Of a stretch of DNA of 33,564 nucleotides, positions 14,657 to 22,856 are shown piece after piece (position 1 is the first letter of the stretch; each line of letters starts with the position of its first letter). The position numbers were made by a program, and so were the translations under genes. The stretch is from Pseudomonadota bacterium (GTDB taxonomy: Bacteria; Myxococcota_A; Polyangia; Haliangiales; Haliangiaceae): NCBI GenBank assembly GCA_023430775.1, contig JAEYYY010000692.1, positions 1 through 33,564 of the forward strand. Direction: 5' to 3'. A model generated the notes under the pieces. The model did not search any database, had not been told where the DNA came from, and saw only the letters and a list, made by a program, of their open reading frames with translations.

Positions 14657-14669
14657 CCCAGGGCCTGGG
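14657..14669. promoter_or_regulatory. Operator-like dyad CCCAGG-G-CCTGGG
   Basis: A perfect 6-bp inverted repeat with a 1-nt centre lies in the 203-bp divergent gap between the protease gene and the coiled-coil gene, 30 bp upstream of the TACGCT box at 14700. A regulator could bind here; nothing else in the gap stands out. In DNA this GC-rich, chance is possible. Confidence 0.25.
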
Positions 14670-14699
14670 ACTGACATCCTCGCAACCTCGAGTTCGCGA

Positions 14700-14705
14700 T
14701 ACGCT
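14700..14705 (+). promoter_or_regulatory. Start-proximal -10 hexamer TACGCT
   Basis: TACGCT ends 9 nt before the ATG at 14715; no Shine-Dalgarno sequence is present. It fits the TAnnnT pattern with slightly longer spacing. Confidence 0.4.
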
Positions 14706-14714
14706 CGTCGTCCT

Positions 14715-15290
14715 ATGACCAAGCATGCGGACCGGATCTGGCGAACGGTGGTGTTTGCGGGCGCGATGCTCGGAGCCCCGCTGGTCTCGGCGGACACGAA
14801 GCCGGCGGACACCAAGCAGGACTCGAAGCAGAAGGACACGGTCGAGGGGCTGACCAAGGAGATCCAGGCCACCGACAAGCTGATCGCGATCTCGATCGAT
14901 GCGATCACCAGCGCGCAGAACGATGCCGATCGCAAGGCGGCCAAGGCGAAGCTCGAGTCGCAGCGCCAGACCAAGGCGGATCTGGAGACGCGGCTCGCCC
15001 GGCTCAAGAACGGCGGGCTGAAGCCAGCACCGCCGCCGCCACCGACGACCACGCTGGGCAAGCTCGAGAAGGAGCTCGCCGACAACCAGGTCAAGATCGC
15101 GACCGCGGTCGATGCCGTGGCCGACGCTCCGAACGAGGCCGATCGCACCGCGGCCAAGATGAAGCTGACCTCGCTGCAGAAGGACAAGACGGCCATCGAG
15201 AAGAAGATCGCCGCCGAGAAGCAACGGCTCGCGCGGCCGCGCACGATCCCGACCGAGCGTCCGACCGGCCGCGGGTTCGTGCTGTCGTAG
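14715..15290 (+). CDS. Secreted coiled-coil protein with an internal duplication
   Basis: A 191-residue protein of unknown function. The N-terminus (MTKHADRIWRTVVFAGAMLGAPLVSADT) is a Sec signal peptide ending near VSA-D. The mature part has two related helical blocks of about 55 residues: one has LTKEIQATDKLIAISIDAI and NDADRKAAKAKLESQ, the other LEKELADNQVKIATAVDAV and NEADRTAAKMKLTSLQ. They are joined by a Pro-rich linker (PAPPPPPTTT). Heptad-like spacing predicts coiled coil, probably periplasmic. I do not recognise the family. ATG at 14715 is used because the signal peptide starts there and a TACGCT box precedes it. Confidence 0.7.
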   Translation: MTKHADRIWRTVVFAGAMLGAPLVSADTKPADTKQDSKQKDTVEGLTKEIQATDKLIAISIDAITSAQNDADRKAAKAKLESQRQTKADLETRLARLKNGGLKPAPPPPPTTTLGKLEKELADNQVKIATAVDAVADAPNEADRTAAKMKLTSLQKDKTAIEKKIAAEKQRLARPRTIPTERPTGRGFVLS

Positions 15291-15384
15291 GCACGAAACT
15301 TCACCAAGATCATCTCTGATCGTCCGCGATCGCAGCACGCGTGCGCGAGCCGCCGTCGTCGCTCGGCGACGAAGATGATCGTGG

Positions 15385-15390
15385 TATCAA
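15385..15390 (+). promoter_or_regulatory. Start-proximal -10 hexamer TATCAA
   Basis: TATCAA is followed by GGATCG (6 nt) and the ATG at 15397; no separate leader would remain. The last position is A instead of T. GGA could serve as a weak Shine-Dalgarno only if transcription began further upstream. Confidence 0.35.
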
Positions 15391-15396
15391 GGATCG

Positions 15397-16725
15397 ATGA
15401 AGTCGTCGTGGCAACTCGAAGCCGAAGCGTCGATCGGCTCTGAAGGCCGCGGCGTGACGGCGAAGCGGTTCCGCCTGAGCAATGGCCTCGGCGTGATCAC
15501 CGCGGTCGACAAGCGGGCCCCGATCGTCGCGCTCCAGACCTGGTTCCGCGTCGGCTCGCGCCACGAGCGACCGGGCGCCACCGGCATGGCGCACCTGTTC
15601 GAGCACCTGATGTTCGGCCAGACCGAGAACCTGCCGCCGGGCGAGTTCGATCGCCTGGTCGAGCGCACGGGTGGCGAATCGAACGCGGCGACCTGGGTCG
15701 ACTGGACGTACTACCGGCTGTCGTTACCGACGCGCGATCTGCCGCTCGGCATCCGCCTCGAGTCCGAGCGCATGCAGCACCTGGTGCTCGAGCACGATCC
15801 GGTGGAGGCCGAGCGCGATGTCGTCACCAACGAGCGCCGCGAGCGCGTCGAGGACGATGTCGATGGCTGGCTCGACGAGCAGCTGATGGCGCAGGCGTTC
15901 ACCACGCACCCGTATCGCTGGCCGACGATCGGCTGGATGGAAGACATCCGCGCGCTCGCGCTGCCCGAGATCCGCTCCTTCTATCGGACGTGGTACGCGC
16001 CGAACAACGCCACGATCGTGTGCGTCGGCGACTTCGATGAGGAAGCGCTCCTCGATCTGGTGGCGGGCAGCTACGGCTCGATCCCGCCGGCCACGCTTCC
16101 CGAGGTGCCGCACATCATCGAGCCGCCGCAGACCAAGGAGCGCATCATCCGCGCGCCCAAGCCGATCGCGACCGATCGCCTGCTGGTCGGCTACAAGGCG
16201 CCCGGGCAGGACGAGGCCGACTGGGCCGTGCTCGAGATCATCGCCACGCTGCTCGCCGGCTGTCCGTCGGCGCGGCTGTACCGGCGACTCGTGATCGAGC
16301 GCGAGTGTGCATCCTCGGTCGATGCCCAGCTCACGCCGTTCAAGGATCCGTCGCTGTTGCGGCTCGCGGTGACCACCACGCGCGGCCACGATGCCGCCGA
16401 GGTGCTCGGCGTCGTCGATGCGGAGCTTGCCGAGATGGCGAAGCACCCGCCGTCGAAGGCCGAGGTCGAGAAGGCGAAGGCGATCGCCGAGACCGACTTC
16501 TGGACCTCGCTCGTCGATGTCGATGGCAAGGCCGAGGCGCTCGGTCACTACGAGACCGCCCTCGGCGACTTCCGCAAGGTCAGCCAGCTCGCCGATCGGC
16601 TGGCCGCGGTGACCGCCGATGACGTCGCCCGGGTGATCCGCGCGACGCTGGTGCCGGCGCACCGCACGGTCGTCATCGCGCAGCCCGAAGCCCCGGGGGC
16701 CGACGACGACGAGGCGGACGAGTAA
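15397..16725 (+). CDS. M16 (pitrilysin-family) zinc peptidase, catalytic subunit
   Basis: A 442-residue peptidase. The inverted zinc motif HLFEH (His66, Glu69, His70) with the downstream Glu of TNERRE (about Glu146) gives a complete M16 active site. The region GESNAATWVDWTYYRLSLP and the C-terminal half (GCPSARLYRRLVIE, then KAKAIAETDFWTSL) fit the two-domain M16 layout. Such enzymes clip peptides held in a closed chamber, usually with a partner subunit. No signal peptide is evident (it starts MKSSWQLEAEAS), so a cytoplasmic location is the default, unlike many secreted relatives. The stop overlaps the start of the next gene (TAATG), so the two are co-translated, as expected for the two halves of an M16B heterodimer. 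Confidence 0.92.
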   Translation: MKSSWQLEAEASIGSEGRGVTAKRFRLSNGLGVITAVDKRAPIVALQTWFRVGSRHERPGATGMAHLFEHLMFGQTENLPPGEFDRLVERTGGESNAATWVDWTYYRLSLPTRDLPLGIRLESERMQHLVLEHDPVEAERDVVTNERRERVEDDVDGWLDEQLMAQAFTTHPYRWPTIGWMEDIRALALPEIRSFYRTWYAPNNATIVCVGDFDEEALLDLVAGSYGSIPPATLPEVPHIIEPPQTKERIIRAPKPIATDRLLVGYKAPGQDEADWAVLEIIATLLAGCPSARLYRRLVIERECASSVDAQLTPFKDPSLLRLAVTTTRGHDAAEVLGVVDAELAEMAKHPPSKAEVEKAKAIAETDFWTSLVDVDGKAEALGHYETALGDFRKVSQLADRLAAVTADDVARVIRATLVPAHRTVVIAQPEAPGADDDEADE

Positions 16726-18011
16726 TGGCGAAGATCGTCGTCGAGCCGTCCCACGACACGCCGCTGGTGTGGTTCGACATCTCGATCCGCGGCGGTGCCG
16801 CCGCCGATCCGGCCGGCATCGAGGGGCTGCACCGCCATGTCGCGCTGCTCGCCCGCCGCGGAGCAGGGAAGCGCGATCGCGCCGAGCTCGACGAGACGCT
16901 CGATAACATCGGCGCGGCGATCGATGTCGGCGTGTCCCGTGATGCGGTCACGGTGTCGGGGCTCGCGCTGTCGCGCCACATCGACGCGGTGATCGATCTC
17001 GCCGCCGACGTGCTCGCCGAGCCGCGCTGGAGCGAGGACGAGCACGCGCGGCTGTTGCGCGAGACCCCGCAGGTGCTCGACGAGATCCGCGACGACGACA
17101 GCGCGCTGGCGACCCGCTGGTTCGACTGGGTGTGCTCGCCCGGTCATCCCTACGGCCGCACCTCGCTCGGCACCGAGGGATCGATCGCGCGGATCGATCG
17201 GCAGGCGGCGATCGAGCTGTGGCGCCGCGAGGTCACCGCGGACAACATGGTGATCGGGCTCGCCGGCGATGTCGACGAGACCACCGCGTCGCGCATCACC
17301 ACGCGGCTGCTCGAGCGGATCCCGGTGACCGCCTCGCGTCCCGGTGCCGCACCCGCGATCAGCGAGCTCCCGGCGCGCTCGACCGGCCGCCGGCTGATCC
17401 TCGTCGACAAGCCCGATCGCACCCAGGCGCAGCTGCGAGTCGGCCATCTGTCGATCCGCTACGGCGAGCCCGATACCGCGGCGATCGCGATCGCCGAGGC
17501 GATCTTCGGCGGCCTGTTCAGCTCGCGGCTGATGCAGGAGATCCGCGTCAAGCGCGGCTGGAGCTACGGTGCCGGCTGCGCGCTCCGCCGGTCGCGGCTG
17601 CCGCACTGGTTCGAGATCTGGACCGCCGCCGGCATCGAGGTGTCCGGCCCGGCCGTGCAGCTGATCCTCGAGCTGTTCGCCGATTACGCGGCCAACGGCC
17701 CCACCGACGAGGAGGTCGACTTCGCGCGCGCGTACCTGATCGGCTCGATGCCGTTCCACGTCGCCACCGCGCGCCAGCGGATGCAGCTCGCGGTGCGCGA
17801 TGCCGTGTTCGATCTCCCGGCGGGCTACACCGCCAAGCTGCCCGAGGCGCTCGCCGCGCTGACCGCGTCGGACGTCCGCGCGGCCTGCAAGCGCTGCCTC
17901 GACCCCGCGTCCGCGATCACGGTCGCCGTCACCACCGCGGACAGCGCGCGTGCCGGGCTAGAAGCCGCGGGCGCCGGTTCGCTGACCGTGGTCGATCACG
18001 ACGAATACTGA
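16725..18011 (+). CDS. M16 peptidase partner subunit without the zinc motif
   Basis: A 428-residue M16 homologue. At the place of HxxEH it has EGLHRHVALLARRG, which lacks the zinc-binding triad, so it is probably catalytically silent. It keeps the substrate-site region of inactive subunits in the C-terminal half: GGLFSSRLMQEIRVKRGWSYG, where an Arg and Tyr usually bind the substrate's C-terminal side. Its ATG overlaps the last base of the catalytic subunit's stop codon (TAATG at 16723-16727). The pair most likely forms a heterodimer similar to mitochondrial processing peptidase or bacterial M16B pairs. That assembly is inferred from the family. Confidence 0.9.
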   Translation: MAKIVVEPSHDTPLVWFDISIRGGAAADPAGIEGLHRHVALLARRGAGKRDRAELDETLDNIGAAIDVGVSRDAVTVSGLALSRHIDAVIDLAADVLAEPRWSEDEHARLLRETPQVLDEIRDDDSALATRWFDWVCSPGHPYGRTSLGTEGSIARIDRQAAIELWRREVTADNMVIGLAGDVDETTASRITTRLLERIPVTASRPGAAPAISELPARSTGRRLILVDKPDRTQAQLRVGHLSIRYGEPDTAAIAIAEAIFGGLFSSRLMQEIRVKRGWSYGAGCALRRSRLPHWFEIWTAAGIEVSGPAVQLILELFADYAANGPTDEEVDFARAYLIGSMPFHVATARQRMQLAVRDAVFDLPAGYTAKLPEALAALTASDVRAACKRCLDPASAITVAVTTADSARAGLEAAGAGSLTVVDHDEY

Positions 18012-18017
18012 TCGCGC

Positions 18018-18023
18018 TATCGT
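18018..18023 (+). promoter_or_regulatory. Start-proximal -10 hexamer TATCGT
   Basis: TATCGT is followed by CGGCGG (6 nt) and the ATG at 18030. It sits in the 18-bp gap after the M16 stop, so the next gene probably has its own leaderless transcript. No -35 is evident. Confidence 0.45.
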
Positions 18024-18029
18024 CGGCGG

Positions 18030-19442
18030 ATGGGGCGATCGATCGCTGTCTTCATCCTCCTGACCCTGGCGGCCTGCAAGAAGGACAAGCCCGCCGAGCC
18101 GGCGACCGGCTCCGCCGAGACCATCGGTAACAACAGCGCCGAACCGGTCGCGAAGGCGCCGCCTCCACCGGGTGCGGTGTCGTCGAAGCTCGGCGAGAAG
18201 ACCGGCGATGATTTCGCGAAGGTCGATCTGTCGAAGCGCGCCACCACGCTGTCCGACAAGATCGAGCTGAAGGACCTCGAGCCGGTCGCCGACAACAAGC
18301 AGATCCAGCTGATGAGCGCCGCCGCGTTCTCGGCCAACAAGGACGAGGCGGCCGCCGCGCCCACCGAGTCGCCGGGCTTCAAGGTCACCTACAACCCGTC
18401 GCGGAACGCCGCCCACGAGGAGTTCCGCAAGATCTTCCAGTCCAACCGGGTGTTCGAGGAGGTCGCCGAGGGCCTCAACAAGACGATCCGGATCCCGACG
18501 GCGGTCGACATCAACACCGTCGATTGCAACACGATCAACGCGTTCTACGATCCGAACACCAAGCGGATCATCGTCTGCTACGAGCTGGTCTCGTACTTCC
18601 TCGGCGTGTTCAAGCCGACCGCGAAGAACGACACCGAGCTCGGCAATGCGGTGCTCGGCGCGCTGATCTTCACGTTCTTCCACGAGTCGGGTCACGGTCT
18701 GATCCACCTCCTCGATCTCGCCGCCGTCGGCCGCGAGGAAGACGCCGTCGATCAGCTCGCCACCCTGATCCTGATCGCCGCCGGTGACGAGGGCGTCCAG
18801 ATGGCGCTGTCGGGCGCGTACTGGTTCGGCCTCAACTCGAAGGCCGGCCAGAACAAGCTGCCGTTCTGGGACGAGCACGCGTTCGACGGCCAGCGCTTCT
18901 ACAACATCCTGTGCCTGATCTACGGCTCGAACCCGACCAAGTACGGCAGCTTCGTGTCGTCGGGCTCGCTACCGAAGGATCGCGCGGTGCGCTGTCCCGA
19001 GGAGTACTCGAAGATCAACAAGGCGTGGGAGAAGCTGTTGCAGCCGCACCTGACCAACGGCGCCGCGCTCAACGTCAACTACAAGCCGCACGTGCCGGTC
19101 AAGGAAGCGCCGAAGACCACCAACGAGGATCCGTGGGGCGGTGACGACGACGACGGACCGACGCCGCCACCTGTCGATCCGACGCCGGAAGGCCCGAAAC
19201 ACGCGATCACCTGCGAGCAGGTGGCGAGGAAGGCCGGCGAGCTGATCGCCGAGGAAGCGAAGGCGCGCGCCGAGAAGATGTCCGAGGACGAGGTCGAGGC
19301 GCTCAAGAACCGGCTCGAGCACGAGCTCCCGGCGGTGATGGAGCAGCTGCTCGCACAATGCGCGAAGGAGGACTGGTCCGAGGCGTCGCGCAAGTGCCTG
19401 ATGGATTCGAAGACGCTCGAGCAGGCGACGAAGTGTCAGTGA
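18030..19442 (+). CDS. DUF4344-type putative metallopeptidase lipoprotein
   Basis: A 470-residue lipoprotein. Signal MGRSIAVFILLTLAAC gives lipidated Cys16, followed by a Lys/Pro/Ala-rich spacer. Residues about 115-360 match the DUF4344 putative metallopeptidases: a zinc-binding HESGH (218-222) followed by GREEDAVDQLATLILIA (234-250), where the Glu-Glu-Asp probably supplies the third ligand. A low-complexity Asp/Pro linker leads to a C-terminal helical domain (about 390-470) with cysteines in CEQVARKAGEL, LLAQCAKEDW and a final TKCQ. The substrate is unknown; it would act at the periplasmic face of a membrane. Its stop abuts that of the convergent metzincin-like gene in TGATCA (19440-19445), so the two protease genes lie tail to tail. 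Confidence 0.85.
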   Translation: MGRSIAVFILLTLAACKKDKPAEPATGSAETIGNNSAEPVAKAPPPPGAVSSKLGEKTGDDFAKVDLSKRATTLSDKIELKDLEPVADNKQIQLMSAAAFSANKDEAAAAPTESPGFKVTYNPSRNAAHEEFRKIFQSNRVFEEVAEGLNKTIRIPTAVDINTVDCNTINAFYDPNTKRIIVCYELVSYFLGVFKPTAKNDTELGNAVLGALIFTFFHESGHGLIHLLDLAAVGREEDAVDQLATLILIAAGDEGVQMALSGAYWFGLNSKAGQNKLPFWDEHAFDGQRFYNILCLIYGSNPTKYGSFVSSGSLPKDRAVRCPEEYSKINKAWEKLLQPHLTNGAALNVNYKPHVPVKEAPKTTNEDPWGGDDDDGPTPPPVDPTPEGPKHAITCEQVARKAGELIAEEAKARAEKMSEDEVEALKNRLEHELPAVMEQLLAQCAKEDWSEASRKCLMDSKTLEQATKCQ

Positions 19443-20243
19443 TCAAGGCCCGCCGGTGATCGCGTCGGCGTCGGCGAGGCAGCTGGCGTCGAACAGGATG
19501 GTGTCGCCGGTCAGCACCTTGTCGGTGACGTAGGCCGTCGCATCCGACGCGCCCTCGTTGAGGTAGTACATGACGCACGCGTCGTTGTTGCAGTGCGCTC
19601 CGTGCTCGACGTCGCGATGCGGCGTCACCATCGGCACGCCGTTGTCGGTCAGCCCGAACGCGTGACCGAGCTCGTGGATGATCGTCGCCTGCTCGACGAA
19701 CCGGACGACGTTCGGAAAGCCGATCACGTTCGTCGAGCGGATGACGTCCTTGAACATCGCGATCACGCCGGTGGTGCCGAACGACACGCCGAGCACGCCG
19801 GGCTGCGGACCCTCGTCGGTGGTGTACAGGCCGCTGACGAACAGCAGGTAGAAGGTCTTGGTGTCACCGCCGTCGGTCTGCGCGCGATGCTGCGCGGCGA
19901 GCGCCAGCAGCTCGTTGCCGGTCAGCTCCTCGTCGTCGATCTCGCCGACGTCCTGCATCTCGGCGAGCGTGCGGGGCAGGGTGATCGCCTTCCTGCCCGC
20001 GAACAGCCGATCGATGTTGACCGCCGAGAGCTCGAACGCGTCGTCGCCACCGAGCGGCGCGCCGGTGAACGGCTGCTGGCCGGATTCGTAGTCGATCTCG
20101 ATCACCACCTTGGTGATCTCGGGCTCGAACACCGTGCCGCTGTCGGCGACGCCGGCATCGCCCGGTGGATCGTCATCGTCATCCCCACCGCGTACCCCCG
20201 GGCTGCCACAAGCAGCGACCAGCACGAGAGGAAGCCAGCGCAT
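19443..20243 (-). CDS. Metzincin-like zinc protease lipoprotein (HExxHxxGxxD)
   Basis: A 266-residue lipoprotein. MRWLPLVLVAAC carries lipidated Cys12, followed by an Asp-rich spacer. The catalytic motif is HELGHAFGLTD, with His190, Glu191, His194 and Asp200 in the place of the usual third His, followed by CNNDACVMYY, a probable Met-turn (Met225). An Asp third ligand is known in the snapalysin (M7) family, but the sequence around it is not typical snapalysin. Four or more cysteines near the active site could stabilise the fold. The function would be surface or periplasmic protein cleavage. I chose the ATG at 20243 because the signal begins there and TATGCT stands exactly 6 nt upstream. Confidence 0.85.
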   Translation of the reverse strand: MRWLPLVLVAACGSPGVRGGDDDDDPPGDAGVADSGTVFEPEITKVVIEIDYESGQQPFTGAPLGGDDAFELSAVNIDRLFAGRKAITLPRTLAEMQDVGEIDDEELTGNELLALAAQHRAQTDGGDTKTFYLLFVSGLYTTDEGPQPGVLGVSFGTTGVIAMFKDVIRSTNVIGFPNVVRFVEQATIIHELGHAFGLTDNGVPMVTPHRDVEHGAHCNNDACVMYYLNEGASDATAYVTDKVLTGDTILFDASCLADADAITGGP

Positions 20244-20249
20244 CCTTCG

Positions 20250-20255
20250 AGCATA
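20250..20255 (-). promoter_or_regulatory. Start-proximal -10 hexamer TATGCT
   Basis: On the minus strand TATGCT is followed by CGAAGG (6 nt) and the ATG at 20243. It sits in the 61-bp gap after the upstream gene's stop, so the protease gene can be transcribed on its own. Confidence 0.45.
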
Positions 20256-20304
20256 CGCTGCGCCGCGCGGCGGTCGCGCAACCCGCCGCACGTCGAGCGT
20301 CAGG

Positions 20305-21408
20305 TCAACGTGAGCCGAAGCTCGGCTCGATCGTCAGGTCCGCGGCCTCGCCGAGCGCGCGCAACGCCGGCACCGGCCGGAACAATTCGCCGGGCGCACG
20401 CATGCCGATCGGCCCCGGACCGCGACCGGCGAGCGCACGCGCACACCACACCGCGATCGCCGCCGTCGTCGTGTAGAGGTCGTTGCCGCGCACCGTCACC
20501 TGCGCCGCCGAGAAGCCGCGCCGGACCTGCGCGATCACCGCGAACCGCGAGCGCGCGAGCTCGTCCTCGGGAGGTGCGTATGGCGCGAGCACGCCCTGCG
20601 CCGACCTCGGCAGCAGCGATGCCGCGGTCGACAGCGCACGCAACAACAGACCCGACGCCGGATCGCGCGTGGTCGACGCGTAGCTGGCGACCAGATCGGC
20701 CGCGACGTGCCTGGGGATCGTGATCGGATCACCGGCGGCATACGCGATCGCATCGCGCTCGCCACCCATCTGGGGTCCGGCGTTGATCCGCCGCTTGCCG
20801 GCACGACCGGGCTCCCAGCGATCGCGTCGCCACACCTGCGTGCGGTGGCCGACGGTGTGAAACAGCGCGCGCTGGCTGCCCGCCGACAGCACCAGATCGT
20901 CGAACACGTAGCTGACGCACGCCTCGGCGAGAGGGCGATCCTCGGCGATGCGCACGCCCGGCACCTCGCGCACCGCGTCGCCGGGCTCGTCGACGCCGCA
21001 CAGGTGCTGGGCCGCCCACGCGATCGCCAGATCGCCGAGCACGCAGTCGATGCCGGCACCGGGCAGCGCGATCAGCCCGGACTTGCGCGCCGTCGACTCG
21101 TGGCGCTCGTAGAGGGCCTGGAGCGTCGCCTGATCGCCGCCGACATCGACGTAGTGCGCACCCGCGGCGAGCGCGGCCGTCAGCACCGCGGCCGAGGTCT
21201 CCGGCCCGACCGCGTTGATCACGACCTTGGCACCGGCGAACGCGGCGGCGAGCGACGACGGCTCGAACGCGTCGGCGACCAGGATGTCGCCAGTACCCTC
21301 GGGGTGACGGCTCGCCTGGCGATACGCGACGCCTTGTGTGGCCAGCGCGCGGGCGATCCGCTTGCCGACGACGCCCGCACCGAGGACGCAGATGTCAGAG
21401 GCTTTCAC
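20305..21408 (-). CDS. Saccharopine dehydrogenase-like NAD(P)-binding protein
   Basis: A 367-residue protein. It opens with a Rossmann strand and dinucleotide loop (ICVLGAGVVGKRIARAL, with Gly10, Gly12, Gly15), continues with KVVINAVGPE and AAGAHYVDVGGDQ, which are typical of the saccharopine dehydrogenase/trans-acting enoyl reductase group, and has a less conserved C-terminal half. The group reduces or oxidises varied substrates with NAD(P)H; the substrate here cannot be told. The GTG at 21408 is chosen because the Rossmann fold begins at once; upstream residues are Arg/Ser-rich shadow sequence. It overlaps the end of the FadL-like gene by 14 bp, so it is probably co-transcribed with it. Confidence 0.82.
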   Translation of the reverse strand: MKASDICVLGAGVVGKRIARALATQGVAYRQASRHPEGTGDILVADAFEPSSLAAAFAGAKVVINAVGPETSAAVLTAALAAGAHYVDVGGDQATLQALYERHESTARKSGLIALPGAGIDCVLGDLAIAWAAQHLCGVDEPGDAVREVPGVRIAEDRPLAEACVSYVFDDLVLSAGSQRALFHTVGHRTQVWRRDRWEPGRAGKRRINAGPQMGGERDAIAYAAGDPITIPRHVAADLVASYASTTRDPASGLLLRALSTAASLLPRSAQGVLAPYAPPEDELARSRFAVIAQVRRGFSAAQVTVRGNDLYTTTAAIAVWCARALAGRGPGPIGMRAPGELFRPVPALRALGEAADLTIEPSFGSR

Positions 21409-22807
21409 GGCGAAGTCCGAGCCGGAAGGCGTGTTGGAGCCGCGAGTACGAGCCCGCCGCGGTCGGGATCGCGTAACCCTCGCGCAGCGCCGTGCAGCCG
21501 CGCGTCGTGTAGTCGAAGCCGCTGTCGATGCAATCGATCGCGAACCGCGGATCGTAGTCGCTGTCGGTGACGTCGACGTTGCCGAACACCTGGAGGCCGT
21601 ACGACAGCTGGAGCGACCACGCCGGCGAGATCCGCAGCTGCGCGCCGGCATCGAGCGTCAGCGACGTCGGCGAGATGTTGATCGGTGACGTGCGCTGCTC
21701 CTCGACCGACGCGGTCTCGATGCCGATGCGACCGCCGAACCGGAACCGCTTCGTTTGATCGATCTCGGCCTGCTCGAGGCCGGCCCACAGCGAGAACGGA
21801 TCGCGAAAGCCGCGCGGCCTCAGCACCCACTCGGGGACGCCGAAGCCATCGAACGATCGGCCATAGCTGCGGACGTCGTAGCTCTGCATGCGCGACAGAT
21901 CCTCCCAGCGGCCGCCGATGTGGAGATCGAGATCCGTGGTGACGCGCGCGCGCAGCTCGCCGTCGACGCTCGCCGGATAGCTGACGAGCACGGTCGAGCC
22001 GCCGCGGATCCGCGCACCGCCGTCGCGCAGCGGCTGGTCGTACTGCATCTTGCCCTCGAGCTGCGTCTGGATGCCGAAGCCGGGCGTGTTGTGATAGCTG
22101 AGCCCGAGCCAGACGTTGGGCGCGAACCGGAACAGGAAGCCGAGGTTGACCTTGAGATTCTCGGTCGACACGTAGTTGCTGCGCGCGGTCAGCTTGTAGG
22201 TCTCGGCGGCGAGCGGATTCTCGACGCCGCACGGCATGCCGTCGCAATCGATCGAGGTGCCCTTGTCGAGCGCCGTATCGCGCGCGTACTTCATCTTCAG
22301 CACCGTGACGTCGTGCGAGACGCTGACGCCGAAGAAGAACGAGCTGGCGATCTTGAGGCTGAAGCCGCCGGTCGCGATGTAGTTGCGCTGGCCGCCGCCG
22401 AGCGCGTGATAGCGAAGCGCCGGATCGCTCGGAAATAGCTCTCCCGGCGGTAGCCGCAGCTCGACGCCGATCGACGTGATGCGACCCGGTGGAGGGATCC
22501 ACGCGAAGCTCGCGCCCGGCGAGAGCCGGACATCGCCGACGCGCTCGCCGTCGGAGAGCGTGCCGTTCTCGAGGTCGAGGTTTCTGCGATCGATGTCCCA
22601 CTGCTCGAGGACGGCGGTGCCCGCCCAGTAGAACTCCTGGGCGCGCGCCAGCCCGAGCGCCGCGGGGTTGAGCGTGATCGACGTGGTGCTCGGCGACGTC
22701 GCGCCGGTGAACACCGCGCGACCGGTCGTCGGATCGGAGCGTGGCGACGCGTGCGCGATCGTGACGCCGGCGGCGTACGCGAGCGCGACGATCCACGGCC
22801 GAATCAT
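21395..22807 (-). CDS. FadL/OmpP1-like outer-membrane protein
   Basis: A 470-residue exported barrel protein. The signal MIRPWIVALAYAAGVTIAHA is followed by SPSTTSITLNPAALGLA, which matches the N-terminal NPA segment of FadL/TodX/OmpP1 proteins, and then by a run of amphipathic strands (for example FFFGVSVSHDVTVLKMKYA and NVWLGLSYHNTPGFGIQTQ, a typical FadL strand pair). FadL proteins carry hydrophobic compounds such as fatty acids across the outer membrane. Three cysteines around DCDGMPCGVENP and a further pair near the C-terminus could form disulfides in loops. The ATG at 22807 starts the signal directly; an ATG at 22858 would add 17 residues and reach past the divergent start. Confidence 0.8.
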   Translation of the reverse strand: MIRPWIVALAYAAGVTIAHASPRSDPTTGRAVFTGATSPSTTSITLNPAALGLARAQEFYWAGTAVLEQWDIDRRNLDLENGTLSDGERVGDVRLSPGASFAWIPPPGRITSIGVELRLPPGELFPSDPALRYHALGGGQRNYIATGGFSLKIASSFFFGVSVSHDVTVLKMKYARDTALDKGTSIDCDGMPCGVENPLAAETYKLTARSNYVSTENLKVNLGFLFRFAPNVWLGLSYHNTPGFGIQTQLEGKMQYDQPLRDGGARIRGGSTVLVSYPASVDGELRARVTTDLDLHIGGRWEDLSRMQSYDVRSYGRSFDGFGVPEWVLRPRGFRDPFSLWAGLEQAEIDQTKRFRFGGRIGIETASVEEQRTSPINISPTSLTLDAGAQLRISPAWSLQLSYGLQVFGNVDVTDSDYDPRFAIDCIDSGFDYTTRGCTALREGYAIPTAAGSYSRLQHAFRLGLRRESL

Positions 22808-22815
22808 TCGCCCGG

Positions 22816-22821
22816 AACGTA
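22816..22821 (-). promoter_or_regulatory. -10 hexamer TACGTT for the FadL-like gene
   Basis: TACGTT ends 8 nt before the ATG at 22807 on the minus strand. It lies back to back with the TAAGCT box of the divergent gene, with only 23 bp between the two hexamers. Confidence 0.4.
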
Positions 22822-22844
22822 TCACCTCGAAAACCGCGCTGAGA

Positions 22845-22850
22845 TAAGCT
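22845..22850 (+). promoter_or_regulatory. Start-proximal -10 hexamer TAAGCT
   Basis: TAAGCT is followed by GCCGCC (6 nt) and the ATG at 22857. No Shine-Dalgarno sequence is present in the 49-bp divergent gap. Confidence 0.45.
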
Positions 22851-22856
22851 GCCGCC

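Noticed and set aside
20312..20328. 7-bp hairpin GAGCCGA/TCGGCTC as a terminator
   Set aside because: It lies inside the last codons of the saccharopine-dehydrogenase-like gene and has no T run on either side.
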